Shown: piece by piece, positions 54,699 through 63,500 of the stretch
Numbering within the stretch: the first letter of the stretch is position 1
How the letters are laid out: the number at the start of each line of letters is the position of its first letter
Assembly: GCF_001613365.1 (NCBI RefSeq)
Contig: NZ_BDCF01000010.1
Location: 62,001 to 126,000 of the forward strand
From: Nocardia xishanensis NBRC 101358
GTDB lineage: Bacteria > Actinomycetota > Actinomycetes > Mycobacteriales > Mycobacteriaceae
Direction: 5' to 3'
Length of the DNA stretch: 64,000 bases
The notes under the pieces: model-generated
Seen by the model: only the letters and a program-made list of their open reading frames with translations
Told to the model about the DNA's origin: nothing
Database searches by the model: none
Program-made: the position numbers and the translations under genes

Positions 54699-55889
54699 TC
54701 AGGAGAGGTAGGAGGTGTCGTTGACCAGCCGAACGGAGGAACCGCCGTCCGGGTAGAACTCCGCGATGCACAGCGACGCCAGATCCAGATGCAGGCGGTA
54801 CAGCAGCGACGGCCCCACCCCGAGCGCGAGCTGCACCAGCGTCTTGATCGGCGTCACGTGGCTGACCACCAGCACGTTCTGGCCCGGATACAGCGCGACA
54901 AGGTCGCGGCGCACCGCTTCGATGCGTTCGCGCACCTCGTCGAAGCTCTCGCCGCCCGGCGCGGCCACCGACGGGTCGCCGAGCCAGCGCGCGTGCAACT
55001 CCGGATCGCGTTGCGCCGCTTCGAGAAACGTCAGTCCCTCCCAGGCGCCGAAATCGGTCTCGATGAGTCCGTCGTGGGTGCGCACCGGGAGGTTCAGCGC
55101 GGCGCCCGCCGCTTCGGCCGTCTCCCGCGCCCGCCCCAGCGGCGAGCTCGAGATGGCGGCGATATCGCCTTTGGCCGCAAGCATTTTCGCGGCACGCGCG
55201 GCCTGTTCGCGGCCCAGCCGAGTCAGCGGGGGATTGCCGCGGCCCGAATAGCGCCGCTCCAGCGAGAGCTCGGTCTGGCCGTGGCGCAGCAGCAGCAAGC
55301 GGGTCGGGCGGCCCAGCGCACCGGTCCAACCCGGACCGGCGGAGACGGCCTCGGTGTTCGCGGGATCGACCTGGGCGGCGCGCGCCTCATCGATCCAGCT
55401 CGGCGCGGCGCTCCGGGTGGACTGCTCTTCGACGGTCGCCGTTTCCGCCTCCCGGGCCGCGCGCACCTCGCCGACCAGCGCGGCATCGTCCATCGCCTCG
55501 TTGGCCAGGCGATCGGCGTGCGAATTCTGGGCGCGTGGAATCCAGGTGAAGCTCACCCGGTCGAAGTCGGCGACCAAGCGCCTGGCCCGGTCGGCCAGCG
55601 GGATCATCGCCGCGTGCTTGACCTTCCACCGGCCCGACATCTGCTCGATGACCAGCTTGGAGTCCATCCGCACGTCCACCGTGCGCGCGCCGAGCTCGGC
55701 GGCGGCCTCGAGGCCCGCGATCAGCCCGCGGTACTCGGCGACATTGTTGGTGGCGATGCCAAGGCTCTCGCGCCGTTCGGCCAGCACCGCGACGTGGCCC
55801 GCGTCGAAGACCACCGCGCCGAACCCGGCCGGGCCGGGATTGCCCCGCGAACCGCCGTCCGCTTCGACGATCACATGCTCGTAACTCAC
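54699..55889 (-). CDS. Bifunctional RNase H / histidine phosphatase
   Basis: A 396-aa fusion. The N-terminal RNase HI domain (1-135) has the acidic residues in VEADGGSRGNPG, ATNNVAEYRGLIAGL, DSKLVIEQMSG and NSHADRLANEAMDD. The C-terminal histidine phosphatase (about 195-396) has LLLRHGQTELSLERRYSGRG, SSSPLGRARETAEAAG, ETDFGAWEGLTF and VVSHVTPIKTLV. It matches Rv2228c, which cleaves RNA in RNA-DNA hybrids and whose phosphatase part is CobC-like (alpha-ribazole phosphatase activity reported for that protein, from memory). It starts at a GTG behind GGGGAGG. Last gene of the Nif3-to-RNase H run. Confidence 0.92.
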   Translation of the reverse strand: MSYEHVIVEADGGSRGNPGPAGFGAVVFDAGHVAVLAERRESLGIATNNVAEYRGLIAGLEAAAELGARTVDVRMDSKLVIEQMSGRWKVKHAAMIPLADRARRLVADFDRVSFTWIPRAQNSHADRLANEAMDDAALVGEVRAAREAETATVEEQSTRSAAPSWIDEARAAQVDPANTEAVSAGPGWTGALGRPTRLLLLRHGQTELSLERRYSGRGNPPLTRLGREQAARAAKMLAAKGDIAAISSSPLGRARETAEAAGAALNLPVRTHDGLIETDFGAWEGLTFLEAAQRDPELHARWLGDPSVAAPGGESFDEVRERIEAVRRDLVALYPGQNVLVVSHVTPIKTLVQLALGVGPSLLYRLHLDLASLCIAEFYPDGGSSVRLVNDTSYLS

Positions 55890-55926
55890 CGGACCTCCCC
55901 GGCATCCGGCCGATCGAACCCGCAGG

Positions 55927-56664
55927 TCACAGACCGGATTCCTTGGTGCGCACCAGAACAGCGCCGCATTCCGGGCAGCGCACGACCACGTCGGGCGCCG
56001 TCTTCGCGATGCGCGCGATCTCGCCGCGGTCCAGTTCGATGCGGCACGCGCCGCACTTGCGAGCCTGGAGCAGCGCAGCGCCGACGCCGCGCTCGGCGCG
56101 CTGCTTGTCGTAGACGCCGAGCAGCTCCGCGGGGAACAACCCGAGCAGCTTGGACCGATCGTCGGCGCAGCGGCCCTGGGCCACATCCAGATCCGCCAAC
56201 GCCTCGTCGCGCACCCGCTGCGCGTCGGCCAGCTCCTCTTCGGTCTTGCTCAGGCGCGCGCCGGCGTGATCGTGGTCGGCGGCGGACGCCTCGCGGCGCT
56301 CCATCACCTCGAGCAATTCGTCCTCCAGCACGCCGCGCCGCCGCTCCAGGCTGCCCAGCTCGTGCTGTATCTCCGAAAGCTGCTTGGCGCCAACGGAACC
56401 AGCCGTCAGCATGCCGCGGTCGCGCTCCTCACGCTTGCGGACCGCGTCGATCTCGCCCTCCAGCTTGCGGATGTCGCGATCCAGATCGTCCAGCACGATC
56501 TCCACCGCGACCGCGGCGTCCTTGTGCTTGTTGCGCTCCCCCTCCAGCCGCGCCACTTCCTGCTGCTCGGGCAGCACGGTGCGCCGGTGCGCGATCCGCG
56601 TCAGTTCGGCGTCGACAGCCGCGAGCTGGAGCAGCTTGGCCTGGATCGATGGTTCGACATTCAA
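55927..56664 (-). CDS. C4 zinc-ribbon coiled-coil protein (Rv2229c type)
   Basis: A 245-aa protein. Almost the whole chain is a long antiparallel coiled coil (about 10-190, e.g. QAKLLQLAAVDAELTRIAHR), ending in a C-terminal zinc ribbon: CGAC near 207 and CPEC near 231. It resembles DUF164 / CdsZ-like proteins. It was named from domain layout; the function in actinobacteria is unclear. The start could be the TTG at 56664 with CAGGAG or a GTG at 56685; I prefer the former. It lies 37 bases upstream of the RNase H gene. Confidence 0.8.
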   Translation of the reverse strand: MNVEPSIQAKLLQLAAVDAELTRIAHRRTVLPEQQEVARLEGERNKHKDAAVAVEIVLDDLDRDIRKLEGEIDAVRKREERDRGMLTAGSVGAKQLSEIQHELGSLERRRGVLEDELLEVMERREASAADHDHAGARLSKTEEELADAQRVRDEALADLDVAQGRCADDRSKLLGLFPAELLGVYDKQRAERGVGAALLQARKCGACRIELDRGEIARIAKTAPDVVVRCPECGAVLVRTKESGL

Positions 56665-56802
56665 CGCGGACAAACTCCTGAACACTGTGGACGACGGGTC
56701 GGGGTATCCGCCGGACGGCGAACGCCAGTGTTCAACCGTACCCCGGCTACGAGCCGGTTGGTTCCGAGACCGGGCCGAGGGGCGAGTCGGCCCGGCGGCG
56801 GA

Positions 56803-57447
56803 TCAGCTACCGGGTGCGCGGGCCTTGATCGCGTCTCGGGAAATGTAGACGTCGTATTCACCGGGGGTGCCGATGACGGCGTTGCCGTAGGCCGAGCGGA
56901 CGAAGGGGCTGGTCCACCAGGCGCCATCGCTCATGTCGGCGAAGAAATCGGCGTCGTCGCCGTTCAGGAAGATCTGGTTCTGCGTGGTGGCGACACCATC
57001 GAGGCGCTGACCGTACAGGCGGGTGACCTTGTAGCCGGAGTGGAAGCCGAGAGCGTTCACCCACGGCTCCAGTTCGACGATATTGGCCTGCAACACCCAC
57101 AGATCGCCCTGGACGTGGAACTTCTCGCGGCGCTCGGAGTGGTCGTCGTCCCCGTAGAGCGTGAGGTCGACCTCGAGCTGATGATCGTGGCCCGCGACCT
57201 CGCGCACCACCACGTGCGCGGCCTTGATCTCGCCGCTGAGTCCCAGATACGTCTGCATGAGGGTCGCCACCCACAGCAGTAGCACCGCGACGGCGAGCAG
57301 CGCGACCCCGCCCGCGCCCCGGCCGAGCAGCACCCGCGGCCCGACCCTGCGCACCTTCACCAGCGCCGAAACGAGCAGCGCGACCGCGATCAGGATCAGC
57401 AGGATCAAACCGATCTGCAAGATCCCGAAATCCACCGGGAAACTCAT
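56803..57447 (-). CDS. Membrane protein, unknown
   Basis: A 214-aa protein with two N-terminal membrane segments (about 9-29 and 44-68, LQIGLILLILIAVALLVSAL and GVALLAVAVLLLWVATLMQT). A C-terminal soluble domain of about 140 residues follows, beginning LGLSGEIKAAHVVV and probably outside the membrane, with strands such as KFHVQGDLWVLQANIVEL. I do not recognise a family with certainty; databases often use the loose name multidrug transporter for similar sequences, which the sequence does not support. It lies in the same minus-strand run as the Nif3 and zinc-ribbon genes. Confidence 0.7.
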   Translation of the reverse strand: MSFPVDFGILQIGLILLILIAVALLVSALVKVRRVGPRVLLGRGAGGVALLAVAVLLLWVATLMQTYLGLSGEIKAAHVVVREVAGHDHQLEVDLTLYGDDDHSERREKFHVQGDLWVLQANIVELEPWVNALGFHSGYKVTRLYGQRLDGVATTQNQIFLNGDDADFFADMSDGAWWTSPFVRSAYGNAVIGTPGEYDVYISRDAIKARAPGS

Positions 57448-57548
57448 GCGCTAGTTGTACCCGGTTGCGGCCCTTCGATTCCGCCGAACGCCGGGGAACC
57501 TCGCCGGACGGCAACCCATTTCGGCGGTGGAAGGTCCGCGTGCCGGTG

Positions 57549-58673
57549 TCAGTCCACCGCGCCCACGGTCCACGGATCGGTGCGCAGCGTCGAGACGCGG
57601 GTCTCCAGTTCGGGCAGCGCCGCGGCGACGATGCCTTCCGCCTGCGCGCACCAAGGGAATTCGGTGGCCCAGTGGGCGGCGTCGATCAGGGCCGGGCCGC
57701 CGGTGCGCAGGTGTTCGTCGACGGGATGGTGGCGCAGATCCGAGGTGAGATAGGCGTCGACGCCGAGCCGGGCCGCGGTGGACAGGTAGGAGTCGCCCGC
57801 GCCGCCGCACACCGCGACGCGCTCGATCACCCGATCCGGATCGCCTGCGGCACGGACGCCCCACACGGTTGTGGGCAGTGCGGCGGTGACGCGAGCGGTG
57901 AAGTCGCGCAAAGGTTCCGGTTCCGGGAGGACGCCGACGCGGCCGATGCCGAGGCCGGAGGGCAGGGCGGCCCGTTCGGTGACGTGATAGGCCGGGTCCT
58001 CGTACGGGTGGGCGGCGCGCAGCGCGGCCAGCACGGCGGCGCGGGCCGCGGGCGGCGCGATGACCTCGATGCGATCCTCTTCGACACGCTGCAATTCGCC
58101 GATGGCGCCGATCGCCGGATCAGCGCCCGGCATAGGCCGGAACTGGCCGACGCCGGGCACTCGCAGCGCGCACTCGTGGTAGCTGCCGGCGCCGCCGGCA
58201 CCCGCGGCGAACAGCGCGCCGAGCACGGCGTCGGAGTGAGTGCGCGGCACCTGGACGACCCAGTTGTCCACGGCCGCGGTCGGTTTCGGGTCCAGCGGGC
58301 CGGTCACCGTCAGGCCGATGGCCGCGGCGAGCGCGTCGGAGACGCCGGGATCGGCGGAATCGGCGTTGGTGTGGGCGGTGAACAAGGCGCATCCGGAGCG
58401 GATGAGGCGATGCAGGAGCGCGCCTTTCGCGGTGTCGGCGGCGACGGTGTCGACGCCGCGCAGCAGCAGCGGATGGTGCACGACCAAGGCCTGGGCGCGC
58501 CAGTCGATGGCTTCCTCGACGACGGCGGCGGTCGCGTCCACCGCGAACAACACCCTGGTGACCTCGTCGTCCGGATCACCGCACACCAGCCCGACCGAGT
58601 CCCACGACTCCGCCAGCTTCGGCGGATACGCCGCGTCGAGCACCCCGATCAGATCCGCCAGCGTCGTCACCAT
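57549..58673 (-). CDS. Nif3-like dinuclear metal centre protein
   Basis: A 374-aa protein of the Nif3/YbgI family (Rv2230c). Metal ligands are visible: [10 protein letters not shown] (His-His) and [10 protein letters not shown] near the start, and [13 protein letters not shown] with [14 protein letters not shown] at the end. The central insertion (about 125-250) is the ferredoxin-like PII domain typical of long Nif3 members. It forms hexamers with two metals. A GTP cyclohydrolase or hydrolase role has been proposed for relatives, so no firm function is claimed. It is the first gene of a run down to RNase H. The ATG at 58673 has a GAGGTAGGCGG site. Confidence 0.9.
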   Translation of the reverse strand: MVTTLADLIGVLDAAYPPKLAESWDSVGLVCGDPDDEVTRVLFAVDATAAVVEEAIDWRAQALVVHHPLLLRGVDTVAADTAKGALLHRLIRSGCALFTAHTNADSADPGVSDALAAAIGLTVTGPLDPKPTAAVDNWVVQVPRTHSDAVLGALFAAGAGGAGSYHECALRVPGVGQFRPMPGADPAIGAIGELQRVEEDRIEVIAPPAARAAVLAALRAAHPYEDPAYHVTERAALPSGLGIGRVGVLPEPEPLRDFTARVTAALPTTVWGVRAAGDPDRVIERVAVCGGAGDSYLSTAARLGVDAYLTSDLRHHPVDEHLRTGGPALIDAAHWATEFPWCAQAEGIVAAALPELETRVSTLRTDPWTVGAVD

Positions 58674-58889
58674 CCGCCTACCTCGCTCCTCCCGCACTCC
58701 CTGTCCCGGCGCATACCGGCCGCCCCATCATCCCGCCCTGACTATTGGCGCCCGACATTGCCCGGTCGAGTAGGGCACAAGACGGCGCCGCCGAGATTGG
58801 CGAACGACCCACCGCCGCCATCGGCACCCGACATCACACCCAGTCGAGTCGCTCGACGTTGGTCACAGCGCGTCGATCGGCGCCGTGCG

Positions 58890-59933
58890 TCAGCCGCGAC
58901 CGGGCGCGGTGGGGATCGCGGCGCACAAACGGTCCACCGCGTCCTCGTCCCGCACAGCGACACGTAGGTGATCGGGCCCGAGCCCGGGGAACGTGTCCGC
59001 ACGGCGCACCGCGATACCTTCTTCGGCCAAGTGCTTGCGCAGCAGCTCGCCGCCAGAGACGTGCAGAAGCAGGAAAGGCCCGCTGGCCGGTGTGTGCACG
59101 TGCAGACCGAGGGCGGTGAGGCGCTCGATCATCGCGGCGCGGGCCGCGGCGAGCGCGGTCGCGTTGCGCTGGGATTCCGCGACCGCGGCGGGTTCCGCGG
59201 TGGCGGCGATCGCCTCGAGCTGGAGCGCGCCTAGCGGCCAGTGCGGGCGGCCGTGGTCGAGGCGGGCGAGCAGGCCGGGTGCGCCGAGGAGGTAGCCGCA
59301 GCGCAGACCGGCCAAGGCCCAGGTCTTGGTAAGACTCCGCAGGACGAGGATGTCGGGCGTGGCGACGGTCGCCAAGGATTCCGGTTCGCCGGGGACGGCG
59401 TCGGCGAAGGCCTCGTCGACGACTATCACCCGGCCGGGGCGGCGCAGCGCGCGGATCGCGTCGGCGGGGTGCAGGACCGACGTCGGGTTGGTGGGATTGC
59501 CGAGGACGACGAGATCGGCCGCGTCGGGCACGGCGGACGGGTCGAGGGCGTAGGGCGGTTCGAGCAGTACCCGGGCGACCGGCACGCCGGCTTGGCGCAG
59601 CGCCAGTTCCGGTTCGGTGAACGACGGGTGCAACACCGCCGCGAGGCGCGAGGCGAGCTTCGGCAGCATCGCGAATCCCTCGGCCGCGCCCGCGAGCAGC
59701 AGCACCTCGTCCGGGCTGCGGCCGTGCCGTGCGGCGACAGCGGCGCGGGCGGCCAGGTCATCGGCGGCGCTGGGATAGCGGCCGAGGTCGGTGAGCCGGG
59801 CGGCCAGGCGTTCGCGCAGCCACGGCGGCGGCGCGCTGCCCTGCACATTGACCGCGAAATCGAGCATGCCCGGGCGCGCGTCGACGTCGCCGTGGTGGCG
59901 AAGCAGCGCGTGATCGACTGTGTCCGAGGGCAC
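58890..59933 (-). CDS. cobC: PLP-dependent aminotransferase (CobC / threonine-phosphate decarboxylase type)
   Basis: A 347-aa fold-type I PLP enzyme like Rv2231c. MLDFAVNVQGSAPPPWLRER opens the domain, VVLGNPTNPTSVLHP holds the Asn that contacts PLP, VIVVDEAFADAVPGEP has the Asp that pairs with the cofactor nitrogen, and SLTKTWALAGLRCGYLLG contains the Schiff-base Lys. In cobalamin synthesis the family makes (R)-1-amino-2-propanol phosphate; some actinobacterial members are histidinol-phosphate aminotransferase-like. cobD lies 1.5 kb away, which supports the cobalamin role. GTG start at 59933. Confidence 0.85.
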   Translation of the reverse strand: MPSDTVDHALLRHHGDVDARPGMLDFAVNVQGSAPPPWLRERLAARLTDLGRYPSAADDLAARAAVAARHGRSPDEVLLLAGAAEGFAMLPKLASRLAAVLHPSFTEPELALRQAGVPVARVLLEPPYALDPSAVPDAADLVVLGNPTNPTSVLHPADAIRALRRPGRVIVVDEAFADAVPGEPESLATVATPDILVLRSLTKTWALAGLRCGYLLGAPGLLARLDHGRPHWPLGALQLEAIAATAEPAAVAESQRNATALAAARAAMIERLTALGLHVHTPASGPFLLLHVSGGELLRKHLAEEGIAVRRADTFPGLGPDHLRVAVRDEDAVDRLCAAIPTAPGRG

Positions 59934-59977
59934 GGGATCACACCCTACGTGGCGGGCGAGCAGGGCGACCGGCCAGA

Positions 59978-60481
59978 ATGGCTGTCGTGGGTGACCTGCA
60001 CGTCTCGTTCGTCTGTACCGGCAATATCTGCCGATCGCCGATGGCGGAGAAGATGTTCGCGCACCACTTGCGCCTGGCGGGGCTGGCCGACCGGGTGCGG
60101 GTGACCAGCGCGGGCACCGGCTCCTGGCACATCGGCGACGACGCCGACCCGCGCACCACCGAGACGCTGCGCAAGCACGGCTACCCCACGGGGCATGTGG
60201 CCGCGGTCGTCGGCGACGACCACCGCGAAGCCGATCTGCTCGTCGCCCTCGATACCGGGCACGAGCGCGCGCTGGCGCGGCTCGGCGTCCCGTCCGATCG
60301 CCGCAGGCTGCTGCGCAGTTTCGATCCCGACGCCGACGGCCCGGACGTGCCGGACCCGTACTACGGCGACGACGCGGGCTTCGAACTCGTCCGCGCGCAG
60401 ATCGAGGCGGCGATCCCCGGCCTGCTCGACTGGGTCCGCGCGGCGCTCGCCGTGTCGCCGATCGCCGACGGACTGCCGTGA
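59978..60481 (+). CDS. ptpA: Low molecular weight protein tyrosine phosphatase (PtpA)
   Basis: A 167-aa phosphatase. The P-loop is CTGNICRS (13-20 from the ATG), the Asp loop is PDPYYGDD with the general acid, and SAGTGSW marks the second conserved loop. M. tuberculosis PtpA (Rv2234) is secreted and blocks phagosome maturation. The same gene order with cobC upstream and SURF1 downstream is kept here. ATG at 59978, but GTG at 59987 would match the M. tuberculosis start better. Coupled to SURF1 by TGATG. Confidence 0.93.
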   Translation: MAVVGDLHVSFVCTGNICRSPMAEKMFAHHLRLAGLADRVRVTSAGTGSWHIGDDADPRTTETLRKHGYPTGHVAAVVGDDHREADLLVALDTGHERALARLGVPSDRRRLLRSFDPDADGPDVPDPYYGDDAGFELVRAQIEAAIPGLLDWVRAALAVSPIADGLP

Positions 60482-61365
60482 TGCGCCGCCTGACGTTTCT
60501 GCTTCGCCCCAGCTGGCTGATCCTCGCCGCGCTGGTGGCCTCCTTCGCCTACCTGTGCTTCACCGTGCTCGCTCCGTGGCAGCTCGGCAAGAACACCGCC
60601 ACCGAGCACCGCAACCAGTTGATCGCCGATTCGGTGCGCGCCGACCCGGTGGACGTGGCCACCGTGCTCGACGACACCGCGAGCGGCGACCACAGCGAAT
60701 GGCGGCGGGTCACCGCCACCGGCAGCTACCTGCCCGATTCGACCGTGCTGGTGCGCCTGCGCCACCTGGACGGCGCGCCCGGCTACGCGGTGCTCGCCGC
60801 CTTCCGGCTGACGGACGGACGCACGCTGCTCGTCGATCGCGGTCTCGTCGCGGGCGTCGACGGCACGTCGCGGCCGCCGCAGATCCAGCGAGCACCCGAG
60901 GGCGAGCAGCGCCTCGAGGGCCGAATTCGCATGTCGGAGGGCGTGAGTGCGGACAAGACGCCGCTCACCCAGGACGGCTACCGCCAGGTGTATTCGATCG
61001 ACACCGCGCAGGAATCCGAGGTGCTCGGCCACCCGCTGACCCCGATTCCCGCCGGTGAGCGCGGCGGCTATCTCGAGCTCTCGGAGAATCAGCCGGGCGC
61101 GTTCACGCCGAGCCCGCTCCCGCAGCTCGACGCGGGACCGTACCTCTCCTACGGGCTGCAATGGCTGGCCTTCGGTGTCATGGCGCCGTTGGGCCTCGGC
61201 TACTTCGTCTACGCCGAACTGCGGGAACGCCGCAAGGAGAAAACCGCCGCTCAGCCCGCGCCGGCGGAGCCGACACCGACCGAACCCGCTGCGCCCCGAT
61301 CCGCCACGACTCCGCCGACGACCGAGGCCAAGCTCGCCGACCGCTACGGACGCGGACGCTCCTGA
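60481..61365 (+). CDS. SURF1 family cytochrome oxidase assembly protein
   Basis: A 294-aa membrane protein with the SURF1 plan: an N-terminal helix (about 9-30, FLLRPSWLILAALVASFAYL), a long outer loop with HSEWRRVTATGSYLPDSTVLV and TLLVDRGLVAG, and a C-terminal helix (about 220-243, LQWLAFGVMAPLGLGYFVYA). A Pro/Thr-rich cytoplasmic tail follows. It helps heme insertion into the aa3-type oxidase. It overlaps the ptpA stop by one base (TGATG). Confidence 0.9.
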   Translation: MRRLTFLLRPSWLILAALVASFAYLCFTVLAPWQLGKNTATEHRNQLIADSVRADPVDVATVLDDTASGDHSEWRRVTATGSYLPDSTVLVRLRHLDGAPGYAVLAAFRLTDGRTLLVDRGLVAGVDGTSRPPQIQRAPEGEQRLEGRIRMSEGVSADKTPLTQDGYRQVYSIDTAQESEVLGHPLTPIPAGERGGYLELSENQPGAFTPSPLPQLDAGPYLSYGLQWLAFGVMAPLGLGYFVYAELRERRKEKTAAQPAPAEPTPTEPAAPRSATTPPTTEAKLADRYGRGRS

Positions 61366-61390
61366 CCGGCGTTCGCCACGCGAGCGCGGG

Positions 61391-62338
61391 TCAGCCGGAG
61401 ACCGGCAGCCTTCGACGCAGCGACGGCAGAGCCAAGGCCGCACTCGCGGCGAGAACCGCCGCCCCGAGCTGAACCGCCTCCGACATCCGCACGGCCCGCC
61501 GCAGGTCGGGCACCGTCGGCGCGGGCCCATCGCCGAGTGTGGGACGCAGTTCCGTCCCGTACCGGTACTGCGTCCGGCCGCCAAGCCGAACTCCGAGCGC
61601 GCCCGCCATCGACGCCTCGGCGACCCCGGCGTTCGGGCTGGGATGTTTGGCCGCGTCGCGCCGCCAAGCGCGCAAGACCGCAGCGGGTCGCCCACCGACC
61701 AGCGGCGCGAAGGCCGCGGTGAGCAGTCCGGTGACGCGGGCGGGCGCCAGATTCGCGACGTCGTCGAGCCGGGCGGCCGCCCAGCCGAAGCGGTGGTAGC
61801 GGTCGTTCCGATAACCGACCATCGCGTCGAGAGTGTTGATCGCGCGATAACCGAGCAGACCGGGGACGCCGGCCGCCGCACCCCAGAACAGCGGCGCGAC
61901 GGTGGCGTCGGAGGTGTTCTCGGCGATGGATTCCAGTGCGGCGCGGGCCAATCCGTCGGCGTCGAGCACCGAGGGATCCCGCCCGCACAGCGAGGGAAGC
62001 AGCGCACGGGCCCCGGCCAGATCGCCCGACTCCAGGTGATCGGCCATCGCCCGACCTGCGCGAGCCAGGCTGCGCCCGCCGAGCACGGTCCAGGTGGCCA
62101 GCGCCGTGACCGCCATACCGCCGCGGCGCGCCGCGAGGCCGAGACCGAGCACGGCGCCGACCGCGACCGCCTCGTGCACGACTCCAGCCACCCGCCGGTC
62201 GGCGTAGGTCAACGACTCGAGCACGCTTGCCGCCGAACCGAATCCGGCCACCGGATGCCACCGGCGCGGATCGCCGAACGCGCGATCCAGCGCGAAACCG
62301 AGCAGCAGTCCGCCGCCCGTCGAGATCCCCGTGTGCAC
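61391..62338 (-). CDS. cobD: Adenosylcobinamide-phosphate synthase
   Basis: A 315-aa membrane enzyme that joins the aminopropanol phosphate arm to adenosylcobyric acid. FALDRAFGDPRRWHPVAGFG near the start is the family signature. ESIAENTSDATVAPLFWGAA (around 143-162) and LDAMVGYRNDRYHRFGWAAARLDD (split here at about 173-196) are conserved. Four to six hydrophobic segments are present. GTG start at 62338. Convergent with the SURF1 gene. Confidence 0.93.
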   Translation of the reverse strand: MHTGISTGGGLLLGFALDRAFGDPRRWHPVAGFGSAASVLESLTYADRRVAGVVHEAVAVGAVLGLGLAARRGGMAVTALATWTVLGGRSLARAGRAMADHLESGDLAGARALLPSLCGRDPSVLDADGLARAALESIAENTSDATVAPLFWGAAAGVPGLLGYRAINTLDAMVGYRNDRYHRFGWAAARLDDVANLAPARVTGLLTAAFAPLVGGRPAAVLRAWRRDAAKHPSPNAGVAEASMAGALGVRLGGRTQYRYGTELRPTLGDGPAPTVPDLRRAVRMSEAVQLGAAVLAASAALALPSLRRRLPVSG

Positions 62339-62466
62339 CGGGCGAGAGTATCGGGCGCCCGGCCGCCGTGGACGCCCGGATGTCACACTCTGTGGTCCTG
62401 GATCGTCATACCGGCGACACCCACTTCGCCCCGTACCGGGGGCCCGCACGACCGAACGGGGTTTCA

Positions 62467-63423
62467 GTGACATCCGAGAAGTCAGGACACGCGCCGCTGG
62501 ACGCCGCCGAGCTCGCGCGCCGTTTCGAGGAGCACCGGCCGTACCTGCGCAGGCTCGCCTACAGCACGCTGGGCAGCCTCGCCGACGCGGACGACGTGGT
62601 GCAGGAGGCCTGGCTGCGGTTGCAGCGGCAGCACGAGGCGGGCGCCGCGGGCGAGATCGAGAACCTGCGCGCCTGGCTGACCACCGTCACCGGCAGGTTG
62701 GCGCTCGACCAGCTCGGCTCGGCCCGCGCCCGCCGCGAACAGTACGTCGGCGACTGGCTACCCGAACCGGAGGTCACAACAGTGGACGATCCAGCCGACC
62801 GCATCACTCAGGACGAGCGGGTCACCACCGCGCTGCTGATCGTGCTCGAATCCCTCTCCCCCGCCGAGCGCACCGCGTTCGTGCTGCAAGACGTGTTCGG
62901 CATGAGCGGACCCGAAGTCGCCGAGGTGGTCGGACGGACGCCCGCGGCGGTCCGCCAGCTCGCCTCGCGCGCCCGCAAACGGGTCGAGGACGGCACGCCT
63001 CGGTTCCCCGCGTCGCCCGCCGAGCAGGAGAAGGTGGTGTCGGCGTTCGCGGTGGCGTGGCGCTCGGGGGATCTCAGCGCGCTGCTCGGCGTGCTCGACG
63101 CGAACGTCAGCCTGACCGCCGACGGCGGCGGCAAGGTGCCCGCCATCCGCCAGAGCGTCAGCGGCGCCGAGCTGGTGGCGAAGCTGCTGCTCGGTTGGTA
63201 CAACGCGCCCTCGTCGCGCGGAGCGTGGGGCCGCTCGGTGCTGGTCAACGGACAGCCGGGCCTGGTCGTCTTCGACGGCAACCACACCGGCGTCTTCTCC
63301 TTCACCGTCGACGCGGGCCGCATCGTCGCGATGCACATCGTCCGCAACCCGGACAAGCTGCGCGAGCTGCCGGAAACCGATGCACCGGACTGGTTCCTGA
63401 ACGAGCCACACCCCGAGGGGTAG
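62467..63423 (+). CDS. ECF41-type extracytoplasmic-function sigma factor
   Basis: A 318-aa regulator. Sigma region 2 (about 15-85, LRRLAYSTLGSLADADDVVQ then EAWLRLQ) and region 4 (about 120-175, VTTALLIVLESLSPAERTAF, then VLQDVFGMSGPEVAEVVGR) recognise the promoter. A SnoaL-like C-terminal domain (about 185-318) contains DGGGK (near 218), the hallmark of ECF41. In that group the C-terminal domain regulates the sigma factor in place of an anti-sigma factor. A GTG start at 62467 fits. No anti-sigma gene and no typical partner (carboxymuconolactone decarboxylase or oxidoreductase) is next to it on the side visible here. Confidence 0.92.
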   Translation: MTSEKSGHAPLDAAELARRFEEHRPYLRRLAYSTLGSLADADDVVQEAWLRLQRQHEAGAAGEIENLRAWLTTVTGRLALDQLGSARARREQYVGDWLPEPEVTTVDDPADRITQDERVTTALLIVLESLSPAERTAFVLQDVFGMSGPEVAEVVGRTPAAVRQLASRARKRVEDGTPRFPASPAEQEKVVSAFAVAWRSGDLSALLGVLDANVSLTADGGGKVPAIRQSVSGAELVAKLLLGWYNAPSSRGAWGRSVLVNGQPGLVVFDGNHTGVFSFTVDAGRIVAMHIVRNPDKLRELPETDAPDWFLNEPHPEG

Positions 63424-63444
63424 TCCGGCCGACGCGTCGGTCCG

Positions 63445-63479
63445 CACGCTGCGCAGAGACGTCGTCGCTGTGCAGCGTG
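63445..63479. terminator. Bidirectional terminator between sigma gene and ald
   Basis: A 12-bp stem (CACGCTGCGCAG / CTGTGCAGCGTG, one G-U pair) with an 11-base loop between convergent genes. Confidence 0.75.
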
Positions 63480-63500
63480 TGAAACGGCCCACCGCACCGA

